Part shown: positions 14,799-23,302 of the stretch, piece after piece | How positions within the stretch are numbered: the stretch's first letter is position 1 | Layout: every line of letters starts with the position of its first letter | DNA from: JAGSOU01 sp049974865 | GTDB lineage: Bacteria > Pseudomonadota > Alphaproteobacteria > Rhodobacterales > Rhodobacteraceae | Direction: 5' to 3' | Assembly (NCBI GenBank): GCA_049974865.1 | Contig: JBNGCX010000012.1 | Location: 1-64,000 of the forward strand | Length of the DNA: 64,000 nucleotides | The notes under the pieces: generated by a model | What the model was told of the DNA's origin: nothing | What the model saw: only the letters and a program-made list of their open reading frames with translations | Databases searched by the model: none | Position numbers and translations under genes: made by a program

Positions 14799-15089
14799 AT
14801 GAAGATTGTCAGGACCCTTGCCCTTTTCGCGGCGCTCGCCCCGACGGCGGGTCTCGCGCAGGACAGCGTGATCGCCTCCGAGGCCGAGCTGGACACGATG
14901 CGCGACGCTCTGGTCGCGGTTGGCTGCGTGGTCGATACCGAGGAGGCAGCCCTCGAGGTGGAAACCGCCACCGGGTTTGACGACGCGCTGCTGGAGGCCG
15001 CTGTCGGCCAGCTGCGCGCGCTGCACGAAATCGAGGACGCCTCGAGCGAGGGCGGCCTCAAATACGTCTCTGGAGGTTGTAGCAACTGA
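14799..15089 (+). CDS. Small secreted protein within nuo operon
   Basis: This 96-residue protein has a signal peptide (MKIVRTLALFAALAPTAGLA, cut before Q21). A mature part of about 76 acidic residues follows, with two cysteines, C43 and C94, that could form a disulfide in the periplasm. The middle is predicted helical (SEAELDTMRDALVAVGCVVD, then a second helix). It begins 59 bp after nuoD and its TGA overlaps the nuoE ATG by one base, so it is part of the operon. I recognise no family. It may be one of the unidentified reading frames known in Rhodobacterales and Paracoccus complex I operons. Confidence 0.75.
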   Translation: MKIVRTLALFAALAPTAGLAQDSVIASEAELDTMRDALVAVGCVVDTEEAALEVETATGFDDALLEAAVGQLRALHEIEDASSEGGLKYVSGGCSN

Positions 15090-16249
15090 TGCTTCGACGA
15101 CTGCACCACGACCAGCCCGAAAGCTTTGCCTTCACCCCGGCCAACCAGGCCTGGGCCGAGGCGCAGCTGACCAAGTACCCCGAGGGCCGGCAGGCCAGCG
15201 CGATCATCCCGCTCCTGTGGCGCGCGCAAGAGCAGGAGGGCTGGCTGACCCGCCCCGCGATCGAGCATGTCGCCGACATGCTGGGCATGGCCTATATCCG
15301 GGCGCTGGAGGTGGCGACCTTCTACTTCATGTTCCAGCTGCAACCGGTTGGTTCGGTGGCGCATATCCAGGTCTGCGGCACCACGTCCTGCATGATCTGC
15401 GGCGCCGAGGACCTGATCGGCGTCTGCCGCGAAAAGATCGCGGACCAGCCGCATGTGCTGTCCGCCGATGGCAAGTTCAGCTGGGAAGAAGTCGAGTGCC
15501 TGGGCGCCTGCGCCAACGCGCCGATGGCCCAGATCGGCAAGGACTATTACGAGGATCTCACCGCCGAGCGGCTGGCCGAGATCATCGACGAGCTGGCCGC
15601 GGGCAAGGTGCCCACGCCGGGGCCGCAGAACGGGCGCTACGCGTCCGAGCCGCTCTCGGGGCTGACCAGCCTCAAGGAGTTCGACTCGGGCCGCACCAAG
15701 TACAACGCCTCGGTGCAGCTGGCGACCGATGTCGGCGACACGGTCAAGCGGATCGACGGCACCGAGGTGCCGCTGCTCACCCCTTGGCAGGGCGCTGGCG
15801 CCAAGAAGGCCGGCAAGGCCGCCGCCACCGAGCGCGCCGCCAAGAAGGCCGCCGAGACCGCCGCGCGCAGCACCGCGCAGAAGGCCAAGGCCAAGGCGAT
15901 GCCGGTGAAGGAGGAGAAGCTGGAAAAGGCCGCGGCCAAGGCGGAGGCCCAGGTCAAGGCCGAGCAGGCCGAACCCGCGCTGCTGAGCGCGCCGCGCGAG
16001 GGCGGGGCGGACGACCTCAAGCAGCTCAAGGGCGTCGGGCCGAAGCTGGAGCAGACGCTGCACGAGCTGGGCGTCTTCCATTTCGACCAGATCGCGGGTT
16101 GGACCGAGGCCGAGATCGCCTGGATCGACGACCGGCTGAAATTCCGCGGCCGCATCCAGCGCGACGGCTGGGTGGAGCAGGCCAAGACGCTGGCCGCGGG
16201 CGGCTCGACCGAGTTCGCGGACAAGGTGAAGAAGGGCGACGTCTACTGA
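15089..16249 (+). CDS. nuoE: NADH-quinone oxidoreductase subunit E with C-terminal extension
   Basis: This 386-residue protein is twice the usual length. Residues 1-175 are the NuoE thioredoxin-like domain that binds the [2Fe-2S] cluster N1a, with ligands C96, C101 (VCGTTSC), C137 and C141 (CLGAC). After a spacer with an Ala/Lys-rich stretch (about 235-295), residues 305-386 form a small domain starting DLKQLKGVGPKLEQTLHELG. That domain has the helix-hairpin-helix look often found fused or adjacent to ribosomal and DNA-binding proteins. Such a tail is seen in Rhodobacterales homologues as far as I recall, but its job is not known. NuoE acts with NuoF and NuoG in the NADH dehydrogenase module. 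Confidence 0.95.
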   Translation: MLRRLHHDQPESFAFTPANQAWAEAQLTKYPEGRQASAIIPLLWRAQEQEGWLTRPAIEHVADMLGMAYIRALEVATFYFMFQLQPVGSVAHIQVCGTTSCMICGAEDLIGVCREKIADQPHVLSADGKFSWEEVECLGACANAPMAQIGKDYYEDLTAERLAEIIDELAAGKVPTPGPQNGRYASEPLSGLTSLKEFDSGRTKYNASVQLATDVGDTVKRIDGTEVPLLTPWQGAGAKKAGKAAATERAAKKAAETAARSTAQKAKAKAMPVKEEKLEKAAAKAEAQVKAEQAEPALLSAPREGGADDLKQLKGVGPKLEQTLHELGVFHFDQIAGWTEAEIAWIDDRLKFRGRIQRDGWVEQAKTLAAGGSTEFADKVKKGDVY

Positions 16250-16298
16250 CGCCGCATCGAGACAAGGCGCCGGATCGATCCGGCGCGACGGGGAACGG

Positions 16299-16529
16299 AT
16301 GAACGGGCAGCAGCCACAGGACAAGGCCAGGGCCATCGCGCGCAAGGCGCGGATGGTGGCCGTCGTCATCGCGGTGACGATGGTTCTGTGGATGGGGGCG
16401 CAATTCCTGGGTGGCCGGCTGGGCTGGCCCGCGCGCTTCGTCTTCCTGTTCGACCTGGCGGCACTGGCGGCCTTCTTCTGGGCGCTGGTGGTGTCGTATC
16501 AGATCTGGCGGGACCGCCGGGAGAGTTGA
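16299..16529 (+). CDS. DUF5337 small membrane protein
   Basis: This 76-residue protein has a basic N-terminus (KARAIARKARM) followed by two hydrophobic helices (about 22-40 and 46-67) and a charged tail WRDRRES. It matches what I remember of the DUF5337 family, which is found in Rhodobacterales complex I operons between nuoE and nuoF. It is located 49 bp after nuoE and 10 bp before nuoF. Function is unknown; a small accessory membrane subunit or assembly factor is possible. Confidence 0.8.
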   Translation: MNGQQPQDKARAIARKARMVAVVIAVTMVLWMGAQFLGGRLGWPARFVFLFDLAALAAFFWALVVSYQIWRDRRES

Positions 16530-16539
16530 GGAACAAGCC

Positions 16540-17838
16540 ATGCTGAAGGATCAGGACCGGATCTTCACCAATATCTACGGGATGCACGAGCGCACGCTGG
16601 CCGGCGCCCGCGCCCGTGGCCATTGGGACGGCACCGCCGGGATCATCGCCAAGGGCCGCGACTGGATCATCGACCAGATGAAGGCCTCGGGCCTGCGCGG
16701 GCGCGGCGGGGCGGGCTTTCCCACCGGGCTGAAATGGTCCTTCATGCCCAAGGAAAGCGACGGCCGCCCGGCCTACCTGGTGGTCAATGCCGACGAATCC
16801 GAGCCCGGCACCTGCAAGGACCGCGAGATCATGCGCCACGATCCGCACACGCTGATCGAGGGCTGCCTGATCGCGTCGTTCGCGATGAACGCGCATGCCT
16901 GCTACATCTACATCCGCGGCGAATACATCCGCGAGCGCGAGGCGCTGCAGGCCGCCATCGACGAGGCCTATGACGCGGGGCTTCTGGGCAAGAACGCCGC
17001 CGGCTCGGGTTGGGATTTCGACCTCTACCTGCATCACGGGGCAGGGGCCTATATCTGCGGCGAGGAAACCGCGCTGCTGGAAAGCCTGGAGGGCAAGAAG
17101 GGCATGCCGCGGATGAAGCCGCCGTTCCCGGCGGGCGCGGGCCTCTACGGCTGCCCGACCACGGTGAACAACGTGGAATCCATCGCCGTGGTGCCCACCA
17201 TCCTGCGCCGCGGCCCCGACTGGTTCGCGGGCTTCGGCCGGGCCAACAACGCGGGCACCAAGCTGTTCGCCGTCTCGGGCCACGTCAACAATCCCTGCGT
17301 GGTCGAAGAGGCGATGTCGATCTCCTTCGAGGAACTGATCGAGACACATTGCGGCGGCATCCGCGGCGGCTGGGACAACCTGCTGGCGGTGATCCCCGGC
17401 GGCTCGTCCGTGCCCTGCGTGCGGGGCGAGAACATGCGCGACGCGATCATGGATTTCGACTATTTGCGCGGTGAGCTGGGCTCGGGCCTGGGCACCGCCG
17501 CCGTGATCGTGATGGACAAGTCGACCGACATCATCAAGGCGATCTGGCGGCTGTCGAAATTCTACAAGCACGAAAGCTGCGGCCAGTGCACGCCCTGCCG
17601 CGAGGGCACCGGCTGGATGATGCGGGTGATGGACCGCCTGGTGCGCGGCGAGGCCGAGATCGAGGAGATCGACATGCTCTTCGACGTGACCAAGCAGGTC
17701 GAGGGCCACACCATCTGCGCCCTGGGCGACGCGGCGGCCTGGCCGATCCAGGGCCTGATCCGCAATTTCCGCGAGGAAATCGAGGATCGCATCAAGGCCC
17801 AGAAAACCGGGCGCATGGGCGCCATGGCGGCGGAGTGA
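16540..17838 (+). CDS. nuoF: NADH-quinone oxidoreductase subunit F
   Basis: This 432-residue subunit oxidises NADH with FMN and holds cluster N3. The NADH site GRGGAGFPTGLKWS, the FMN site GAGAYICGEETALLESLEG and the [4Fe-4S] ligand pattern ESCGQCTPCREG with a fourth cysteine in HTICALGD are all present. The ATG at 16540 has GAGGAACAAGCC upstream and gives the family length; the frame is open upstream only by chance. Its TGA overlaps the GTG start of the next small gene (GTGA). Confidence 0.97.
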   Translation: MLKDQDRIFTNIYGMHERTLAGARARGHWDGTAGIIAKGRDWIIDQMKASGLRGRGGAGFPTGLKWSFMPKESDGRPAYLVVNADESEPGTCKDREIMRHDPHTLIEGCLIASFAMNAHACYIYIRGEYIREREALQAAIDEAYDAGLLGKNAAGSGWDFDLYLHHGAGAYICGEETALLESLEGKKGMPRMKPPFPAGAGLYGCPTTVNNVESIAVVPTILRRGPDWFAGFGRANNAGTKLFAVSGHVNNPCVVEEAMSISFEELIETHCGGIRGGWDNLLAVIPGGSSVPCVRGENMRDAIMDFDYLRGELGSGLGTAAVIVMDKSTDIIKAIWRLSKFYKHESCGQCTPCREGTGWMMRVMDRLVRGEAEIEEIDMLFDVTKQVEGHTICALGDAAAWPIQGLIRNFREEIEDRIKAQKTGRMGAMAAE

Positions 17839-18242
17839 GGACCTTCGGCCTCATATCACGCTCGGCAATCGCCTTGCTCACCGTCGCGGGTCTGGCGCGG
17901 GCGGAACGTGTGGCGTTGCCCGGCGATTTCTACAATGTCTACGGGCGCATCGCGATTGCCCAGATGGCTGCCGAGGATTGTTCGGACCTCTCGTCCAACG
18001 ATGCGGCGGCCGACGCCTATTCGGAAGCGGCATTGGAAATGGCACATCGGACAACAGGTTTGTCCTACCCCGAAATCGCCGCCCATCTGGAATCGGACGT
18101 GGCCACCGAACATCTCGTACTCTACTTCACTGATTACGAGGAGCGCCATTTGGCACAGACATCTGGCGCGGATGCCTGCCAAGCCGTGCGCGACGAAGCC
18201 AAGCGCGATCCCGAACTGAGAAACTTGCTGGAGGGACTTTGA
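17835..18242 (+). CDS. Secreted protein of unknown function within nuo operon
   Basis: This 135-residue protein opens with GTG at 17835, overlapping the nuoF stop. Residues 1-23 are a signal peptide (LISRSAIALLTVAGLARA). The mature part has two cysteines (C49 and C115) and is mostly helical. It contains EDCSDLSSNDAAADAYSEA and a C-terminal DEAKRDPELRNLLEGL. The DNA is visibly less GC-rich than nuoF and nuoG, which may indicate a later arrival or relaxed selection. No family is recognised. The export signal places it in the periplasm, on the opposite side of the membrane from the NADH module. Confidence 0.7.
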   Translation: MRTFGLISRSAIALLTVAGLARAERVALPGDFYNVYGRIAIAQMAAEDCSDLSSNDAAADAYSEAALEMAHRTTGLSYPEIAAHLESDVATEHLVLYFTDYEERHLAQTSGADACQAVRDEAKRDPELRNLLEGL

Positions 18243-18436
18243 TGACGTCGCCAGCCGGAAACCACCTAGCAGGACTGAACGTTGGCCGCCTTGTCGCGCC
18301 GACGAGCGATCCTCGGTTGACGGAGTTCGTGGGTGACACGCGTTTCGTGATGTGCCGGGGCCCCGTGGGGCGCCTGCCCACGCCGGATGCGGCGCGCCCT
18401 TGGCGGCCGCGGCAGTGCGCGCCGGTGACGGAGTAG
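18242..18436 (+). CDS. Short hypothetical ORF overlapping upstream gene (doubtful)
   Basis: A 64-codon frame starts at ATG 18242, overlapping the preceding stop (ATGA), and ends just before the next gene. The translation (MTSPAGNHLAGLNVG, later CRGPVGRLPTPDAARPWR) has no signal peptide, membrane helix or known motif. Spacing suits a real operon gene, but the composition does not clearly distinguish it from chance. Confidence 0.35.
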   Translation: MTSPAGNHLAGLNVGRLVAPTSDPRLTEFVGDTRFVMCRGPVGRLPTPDAARPWRPRQCAPVTE

Positions 18437-18441
18437 AAACG

Positions 18442-18861
18442 ATGCTGGGCAAACGGGTCAGATACGGGATCATGGCGGCGCTGGCCGCGGGGACCATGGC
18501 GCAGGCCACGGCCGAGGAGCTGCCGCCGATCAACCAGGACAAGCACATCATCAACTCGCTGCTGGCCGCGGCCATCGGCGACGAGATCCGCAAGAACTGC
18601 CCCACGATCTCGCCGCGCCTGCTGAAGGTCTGGCACGAGGCCAAGGAACTGGAGCGCTACGCGCTGAGCAAGGGCTACACCGAGGAAGAGATCGACGCCT
18701 TCCTCGACTCCAAGCCCGAGCGCAAGGCGATGCGCGCCCGGCGCGACGCCTATCTCGCCGCCAACGGCGTGACCGAGGGCGACGCCGGCAGCTATTGCGC
18801 GCTGGGGGAAAAGGAAATTGCCGCAGGCAGCCTGACCGGCTCGCTTCTGCAGGCGCATTGA
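18442..18861 (+). CDS. DUF5333 secreted protein
   Basis: This 139-residue protein has a signal peptide (YGIMAALAAGTMAQATAEE) and a mature helical domain with two cysteines, in RKNCPTISPRL and in GSYCALGE. The layout and motifs match the DUF5333 family that I recall from Rhodobacterales complex I operons. The ATG at 18442 is preceded by GGAGTAGAAACG. The frame extends upstream to 18352 without family similarity. It lies 54 bp upstream of nuoG. The role is not known; an envelope-side partner of complex I or an unrelated passenger are both possible. Confidence 0.8.
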   Translation: MLGKRVRYGIMAALAAGTMAQATAEELPPINQDKHIINSLLAAAIGDEIRKNCPTISPRLLKVWHEAKELERYALSKGYTEEEIDAFLDSKPERKAMRARRDAYLAANGVTEGDAGSYCALGEKEIAAGSLTGSLLQAH

Positions 18862-18915
18862 GGATAACGCGGCGCGCCGCCCGGCGGCGCGTCTGGGGAA
18901 ACGCAGGGGACGCGA

Positions 18916-20934
18916 ATGACTGAGCTCCGCAAGATTATCATCGACGGCCAGGAGATCGAGGTCGATCCGGCCATGACGCTGTTGCAGGCCTGCGAACAGG
19001 CCGGCATCGAGGTGCCGCGCTTCTGCTACCACGAGCGGCTGTCGATCGCGGGCAACTGCCGGATGTGCCTGGTCGAGGTGGTGGGCGGCCCCCCGAAGCC
19101 GGCGGCCTCCTGCGCGATGCAGGTGCGCGACCTGCGCCCCGGCCCCGAGGGCCAGCCGCCGCAGGTCAAGACCAACTCGCCCATGGTCAAGAAGGCCCGC
19201 GAGGGGGTGATGGAATTCCTGCTCATCAACCACCCGCTGGACTGCCCGATCTGCGACCAGGGCGGCGAATGCGACCTGCAGGACCAGGCCATGGCCTATG
19301 GCGTCGATTTCTCGCGCTACCGCGAGCCCAAGCGCGCGGTCGAGGACCTGGATCTCGGCCCGCTGGTGGGCACCTGCATGACCCGCTGCATCTCCTGCAC
19401 CCGCTGCGTGCGCTTCACCTCCGAGGTGGCGGGCATCACCCAGATGGGCCAGACCGGGCGCGGCGAGGATGCCGAGATCACCAGCTATCTGAACCAGACC
19501 CTGCATTCCAACCTGCAGGGCAACATCATCGACCTCTGCCCGGTGGGCGCGCTGACGTCCAAGCCCTACGCCTTCACCGCGCGGCCCTGGGAACTGACCA
19601 AGACCGAGACGATCGACGTGATGGACGCGCTGGGGTCGAACATCCGGGTCGACACCAAGGGGCGCGAGGTGATGCGCATCCTGCCGCGCAACCATGACGG
19701 CGTGAACGAGGAGTGGATTTCCGACAAGACCCGCTTCGTCTGGGACGGGCTGCGCCGCCAGCGGCTGGACCGCCCCTACGTGCGCGAAAACGGCAAGCTG
19801 CGCCCGGCCAGCTGGGACGAGGCGCTGACCAAGGCCGCCGAGGCCATGAAGGGCAAGAAGGTTGCCGGCCTGGTGGGCGATCTGGCCCCGGTCGAGGCGG
19901 TCTTTGCCCTGAAGGGGCTGGTCGAGGGGCTGGGCGGGACGGTCGAATGCCGGACCGACGGCGCCAAGCTGCCCGCGGGCAACCGCTCGGCCTATGTCGG
20001 CACCGCCAGCATCGAGGATATCGACAGCGCCCGGTTCATCCAGATCATCGGCAGCAACCCGCGCGAAGAGGCGCCGGTGCTGAACGCGCGCATCCGCAAG
20101 GCCTGGCTGGCGGGTGCGCAGGTGGGCCTGGTCGGCGAGGCCGTGGACCTGACCTATGACTACGCCCATGTCGGCACCGACCGTGCCGCCCTGGAGGGGC
20201 TGCTGGACAAGAAGTTCGGCGAGGTGCTGGACCAGCCCTCGATTGTGATCGTCGGCCAGGGCGCGATCAACGAGGCCGACGGCGAGGCGGTTCTCGCGGC
20301 CGCCATGAAGCTGGCCGAGGCGACCAAGTCGAAGCTGCTGGTGCTGCACACCGCCGCCGCCCGCGTGGGCGCGATGGACGTGGGCGCGGTGACCGGGGGC
20401 GGGCTGGACAAGGCGCTGGACGGGGCCGAGGTGATCTACAACCTCGGCGCGGACGAGCTGGAGATCGGCGAGGGCGCATTCGTGATCTACCAGGGCAGCC
20501 ACGGCGACCGCGGCGCGCACCGCGCCGACGTCATCCTGCCCGGCGCGGCCTATACCGAGGAACAAGGCCTGTTCGTGAACACCGAGGGCCGCCCGCAGCT
20601 TGCGCTGCGCGCCGGTTTCCCGCCGGGCGAGGCCAAGGAGAACTGGGCGATCCTGCGCGCGCTGTCGGGCGAACTGGGCAGCCCGCTGCCCTATGACACG
20701 CTGCCCGCGCTGCGCCGCGCGCTGGTCGAGGCGGTGCCGCACCTGGCGCAGATCGACCAGGTGCCGGAAAACGCCTGGACCCCGCTCAAGCCGAAAAAGC
20801 TGGGCAAGGCGACGTTCCGCAACGCGGTGAGCGATTTCTACCTCACCAACGCCATCGCGCGCGCCTCAAGCCTGATGGCCGAGCTGAGCGCCAACGAAAA
20901 GGCCCGCCGGTCGGGCCAGATGGCGGCGGAGTAG
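18916..20934 (+). CDS. nuoG: NADH-quinone oxidoreductase subunit G
   Basis: This 672-residue subunit is the large Fe-S protein of the NADH module. The N-terminal ferredoxin-like part has [2Fe-2S] ligands in FCYHERLSIAGNCRMCLVEV, and the next cluster region is CPICDQGGECDLQDQ. CMTRCISCTRCVRF follows with the later CPVGALTSKPYAF for a [4Fe-4S] cluster. The rest is a molybdopterin-oxidoreductase-like domain without cofactor, shorter than in E. coli, as in mitochondrial NDUFS1. Its ATG follows GGGGACGCGA. A lipoprotein gene follows 8 bp after the stop. Confidence 0.97.
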   Translation: MTELRKIIIDGQEIEVDPAMTLLQACEQAGIEVPRFCYHERLSIAGNCRMCLVEVVGGPPKPAASCAMQVRDLRPGPEGQPPQVKTNSPMVKKAREGVMEFLLINHPLDCPICDQGGECDLQDQAMAYGVDFSRYREPKRAVEDLDLGPLVGTCMTRCISCTRCVRFTSEVAGITQMGQTGRGEDAEITSYLNQTLHSNLQGNIIDLCPVGALTSKPYAFTARPWELTKTETIDVMDALGSNIRVDTKGREVMRILPRNHDGVNEEWISDKTRFVWDGLRRQRLDRPYVRENGKLRPASWDEALTKAAEAMKGKKVAGLVGDLAPVEAVFALKGLVEGLGGTVECRTDGAKLPAGNRSAYVGTASIEDIDSARFIQIIGSNPREEAPVLNARIRKAWLAGAQVGLVGEAVDLTYDYAHVGTDRAALEGLLDKKFGEVLDQPSIVIVGQGAINEADGEAVLAAAMKLAEATKSKLLVLHTAAARVGAMDVGAVTGGGLDKALDGAEVIYNLGADELEIGEGAFVIYQGSHGDRGAHRADVILPGAAYTEEQGLFVNTEGRPQLALRAGFPPGEAKENWAILRALSGELGSPLPYDTLPALRRALVEAVPHLAQIDQVPENAWTPLKPKKLGKATFRNAVSDFYLTNAIARASSLMAELSANEKARRSGQMAAE

Positions 20935-20942
20935 GAAAGACC

Positions 20943-21350
20943 ATGGCGCCGCTTCGCATATCCCTTTCCCTCGCGCTGGCCCTGACGGGCGGGCTGTCGG
21001 GCTGCGTGCCCGCGGGGGAGGGCGTGGAGCAGGCGCCGTTCAAGCCCTCCTACAGGGGGGTGGACACGCGGCTGCTGGAGGATGATCTGGTCAGCTTCGT
21101 GGTGGAAATGGAAGGCGCGCGGGGCGTCGAGGACGTGGCGGCCTATGCCGAATGCGCGGCCGCGCAATACGCGCTGATCCGGGGCTACGGGTTTGCGCGC
21201 CACGTGCGAACAAATGTCGCGGAAGAGGGTGGCCTTTGGCGGGCGGATGCTGTTTACACCATCTCGCCGGCGCTGCCACGCGGCCTGCAGACGATCGACG
21301 CCGAAGTGGCCGTCGAGCACTGCGCCGAACAAGGGATACCGACGGTCTGA
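20943..21350 (+). CDS. Lipoprotein of unknown function within nuo operon
   Basis: This 135-residue protein has a lipoprotein signal with lipobox LSGC, so C21 would be acylated and the protein anchored in the envelope. The mature part contains two further cysteines (AECAAAQY and EHCAEQG) and a beta-rich centre. It is placed between nuoG and nuoH, 8 bp after nuoG and 14 bp before nuoH. No family is recognised; a similarly placed short reading frame exists in related bacteria as far as I recall. An assembly or stability role for the membrane arm would be inference. Confidence 0.72.
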   Translation: MAPLRISLSLALALTGGLSGCVPAGEGVEQAPFKPSYRGVDTRLLEDDLVSFVVEMEGARGVEDVAAYAECAAAQYALIRGYGFARHVRTNVAEEGGLWRADAVYTISPALPRGLQTIDAEVAVEHCAEQGIPTV

Positions 21351-21364
21351 GGGTATGGGGCACT

Positions 21365-22402
21365 ATGGCTGATTTTCTAAATACTGGCTTCGGAACATTC
21401 GTGCTGATCGCGGCACAAAGCCTGCTGGTCATCGGGTTCGTGATGATCTCGCTCCTGTTCCTCGTCTACGGCGACCGCAAGATCTGGGCCGCCGTCCAGA
21501 TGCGCAAGGGGCCGAACGTGGTGGGCGCCTTCGGGCTGCTGCAATCGGTGGCCGACGCCCTGAAATACGTTGTGAAAGAGGTGGTTATCCCCGCCGGCGC
21601 CGACAAGACGGTGTTCATGCTGGCGCCGATGATCTCGTTCACGCTGGCGATGATAGCCTGGGCGGTGATCCCGTTCTCCGACGGCTGGGTTCTGGCCGAC
21701 CTGAACGTCGCCATCCTCTATGTCTTCGCCATCTCCTCGCTCGAGGTTTACGGCGTGATCATGGGCGGCTGGGCGTCGAACTCCAAATACCCGTTCCTGG
21801 GCTCGCTGCGCTCGGCGGCGCAGATGATTTCCTACGAGGTGTCGATCGGCCTGATCATCATCGGCGTGATCCTGTCCACCGGCTCGCTGAACTTCACCGA
21901 CATCGTGCATGCGCAGGACGGCTCTTACGGGCTGTTCAACTGGTACTGGCTGCCGCACCTGCCGATGGTGGTGCTGTTCTTCGTCTCGGCCCTGGCCGAG
22001 ACCAACCGCCCGCCCTTCGACCTGCCCGAGGCGGAATCGGAACTGGTGGCGGGCTATCAGGTGGAATATTCCGCGACGCCCTTCCTGCTGTTCATGGCGG
22101 GCGAATACATCGCGATCTTCCTGATGTGCGCGCTGATCTCGCTGCTGTTCTTCGGCGGTTGGCTGTCGCCCATCCCCGGCCTGCCGGACGGCGCGCTGTG
22201 GATGGTGGGCAAGATGGCGTTCTTCTTCTTCCTCTTCGCGATGGTGAAGGCGATCGTGCCGCGCTACCGCTACGACCAGCTGATGCGCCTGGGCTGGAAG
22301 GTGTTCCTGCCGATGTCGCTGATCTGGGTCGTGCTGGTGGCCTTCTTCGCGCAATTCGAACTTTTCGGCGGGGCCTATGCCCGCTGGGCAATCGGAGGCT
22401 GA
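21365..22402 (+). CDS. nuoH: NADH-quinone oxidoreductase subunit H
   Basis: This 345-residue membrane subunit has eight transmembrane helices and completes the quinone channel. The signature YGDRKIWAAVQMRKGPNVVG and the matrix/cytoplasmic loop AETNRPPFDLPEAESELVAGYQ (residues around 214-235) with its acidic residues are intact. ATG 21365 gives the standard length; the frame open from 21152 overlaps the lipoprotein gene and is not used. It precedes nuoI by one base. Confidence 0.97.
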   Translation: MADFLNTGFGTFVLIAAQSLLVIGFVMISLLFLVYGDRKIWAAVQMRKGPNVVGAFGLLQSVADALKYVVKEVVIPAGADKTVFMLAPMISFTLAMIAWAVIPFSDGWVLADLNVAILYVFAISSLEVYGVIMGGWASNSKYPFLGSLRSAAQMISYEVSIGLIIIGVILSTGSLNFTDIVHAQDGSYGLFNWYWLPHLPMVVLFFVSALAETNRPPFDLPEAESELVAGYQVEYSATPFLLFMAGEYIAIFLMCALISLLFFGGWLSPIPGLPDGALWMVGKMAFFFFLFAMVKAIVPRYRYDQLMRLGWKVFLPMSLIWVVLVAFFAQFELFGGAYARWAIGG

Positions 22403-22403
22403 C

Positions 22404-22898
22404 ATGGCTGCAATCGACTGGAACCGCGCCGGGAAATACTTTCTGCTGGCCGATTTCATCGCCGGCATGAAGGTGGGCCTGAAATACTTCTTCGCGCCCA
22501 AGGCCACGCTGAACTACCCGCATGAAAAGGGTCCGCTTTCCCCGCGCTTCCGGGGCGAGCACGCGCTGCGCCGCTATCCCAACGGCGAAGAGCGCTGCAT
22601 CGCCTGCAAGCTGTGCGAGGCGATCTGCCCGGCCCAGGCCATCACCATCGACGCCGAACCGCGCGAGGACGGCAGCCGCCGCACCACGCGCTACGACATC
22701 GACATGACCAAATGCATCTACTGCGGCTTCTGCCAGGAGGCCTGCCCGGTCGATGCCATCGTCGAGGGCCCGAATTTCGAATTCGCCACCGAGACCCGCG
22801 AAGAACTGTTCTACACCAAGGAAAAGCTGCTGGCGAACGGTGAACGCTGGGAGGCCGAGATCGCCCGCAACCTGGAACTGGACGCGCCCTACAGATGA
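22404..22898 (+). CDS. nuoI: NADH-quinone oxidoreductase subunit I
   Basis: This 164-residue ferredoxin-like subunit binds clusters N6a and N6b through CIACKLCEAICP and CIYCGFCQEACP. The N-terminal helix region (KYFLLADFIAGMKVGLKYFF) lies along the membrane as in homologues. AATCGGAGGCTGAC precedes the ATG. The last bases overlap the start of the CMD-like gene (ATGA), so translation is probably coupled. Confidence 0.97.
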   Translation: MAAIDWNRAGKYFLLADFIAGMKVGLKYFFAPKATLNYPHEKGPLSPRFRGEHALRRYPNGEERCIACKLCEAICPAQAITIDAEPREDGSRRTTRYDIDMTKCIYCGFCQEACPVDAIVEGPNFEFATETREELFYTKEKLLANGERWEAEIARNLELDAPYR

Positions 22899-23302
22899 CC
22901 GATTTCCAGAAACTCTTTGAGCAGATGATGGAGCAGAGCCACGCCATGGCCCGCTCCTTCAACCCTGCGCTGGAGAGCTTCCAGGTGCAGGGCTTCGACA
23001 AGCTCATGCCGACCATGCCCAAGGACTTCATGGAAATGATGTGGGGCAACGCGTTCAACAAGGACGGGCTCGACGCCAAGACGCGGCTGCTGTCCGTGCT
23101 GGCGGGGCTGACCGTGCTGGGCGCGCAGGCCGAGGCGCAGTTCAAGATCACCGTGCGCCACGCGCTGGAGGCCGGTGCCAGCCAGCAGGAGGTCGCCGAG
23201 GTGATCTATCAGATGGCCATGCTGGGCGGCATCCCGGCCATGACCCGCGCCCTGAAGCTGGCGCAAGAGGTATTCAAGGAAAGCGAGGAGGACAGCGAAT
23301 GA
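22895..23302 (+). CDS. Carboxymuconolactone decarboxylase-family protein in nuo operon
   Basis: This 135-residue all-helical protein matches the CMD/AhpD-like family, with the core DAKTRLLSVLAGLTVLGAQAE and HALEAGASQQEVAEVIYQMAML. It has no cysteine, so the CxxC thiol chemistry of AhpD is excluded, and the catalytic residues of true carboxymuconolactone decarboxylases are not evident. It overlaps both nuoI and nuoJ by 4 bp, a tight placement that implies matched expression. I infer a structural or assembly role rather than ring-cleavage metabolism, but no data here prove this. Confidence 0.85.
   Translation: MTDFQKLFEQMMEQSHAMARSFNPALESFQVQGFDKLMPTMPKDFMEMMWGNAFNKDGLDAKTRLLSVLAGLTVLGAQAEAQFKITVRHALEAGASQQEVAEVIYQMAMLGGIPAMTRALKLAQEVFKESEEDSE

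Noticed and set aside
18127..20742. 871-codon minus-strand open frame antisense to nuoG
   Set aside because: GC-rich third positions keep antisense frames open; no domain is recognisable and nuoG is certain.
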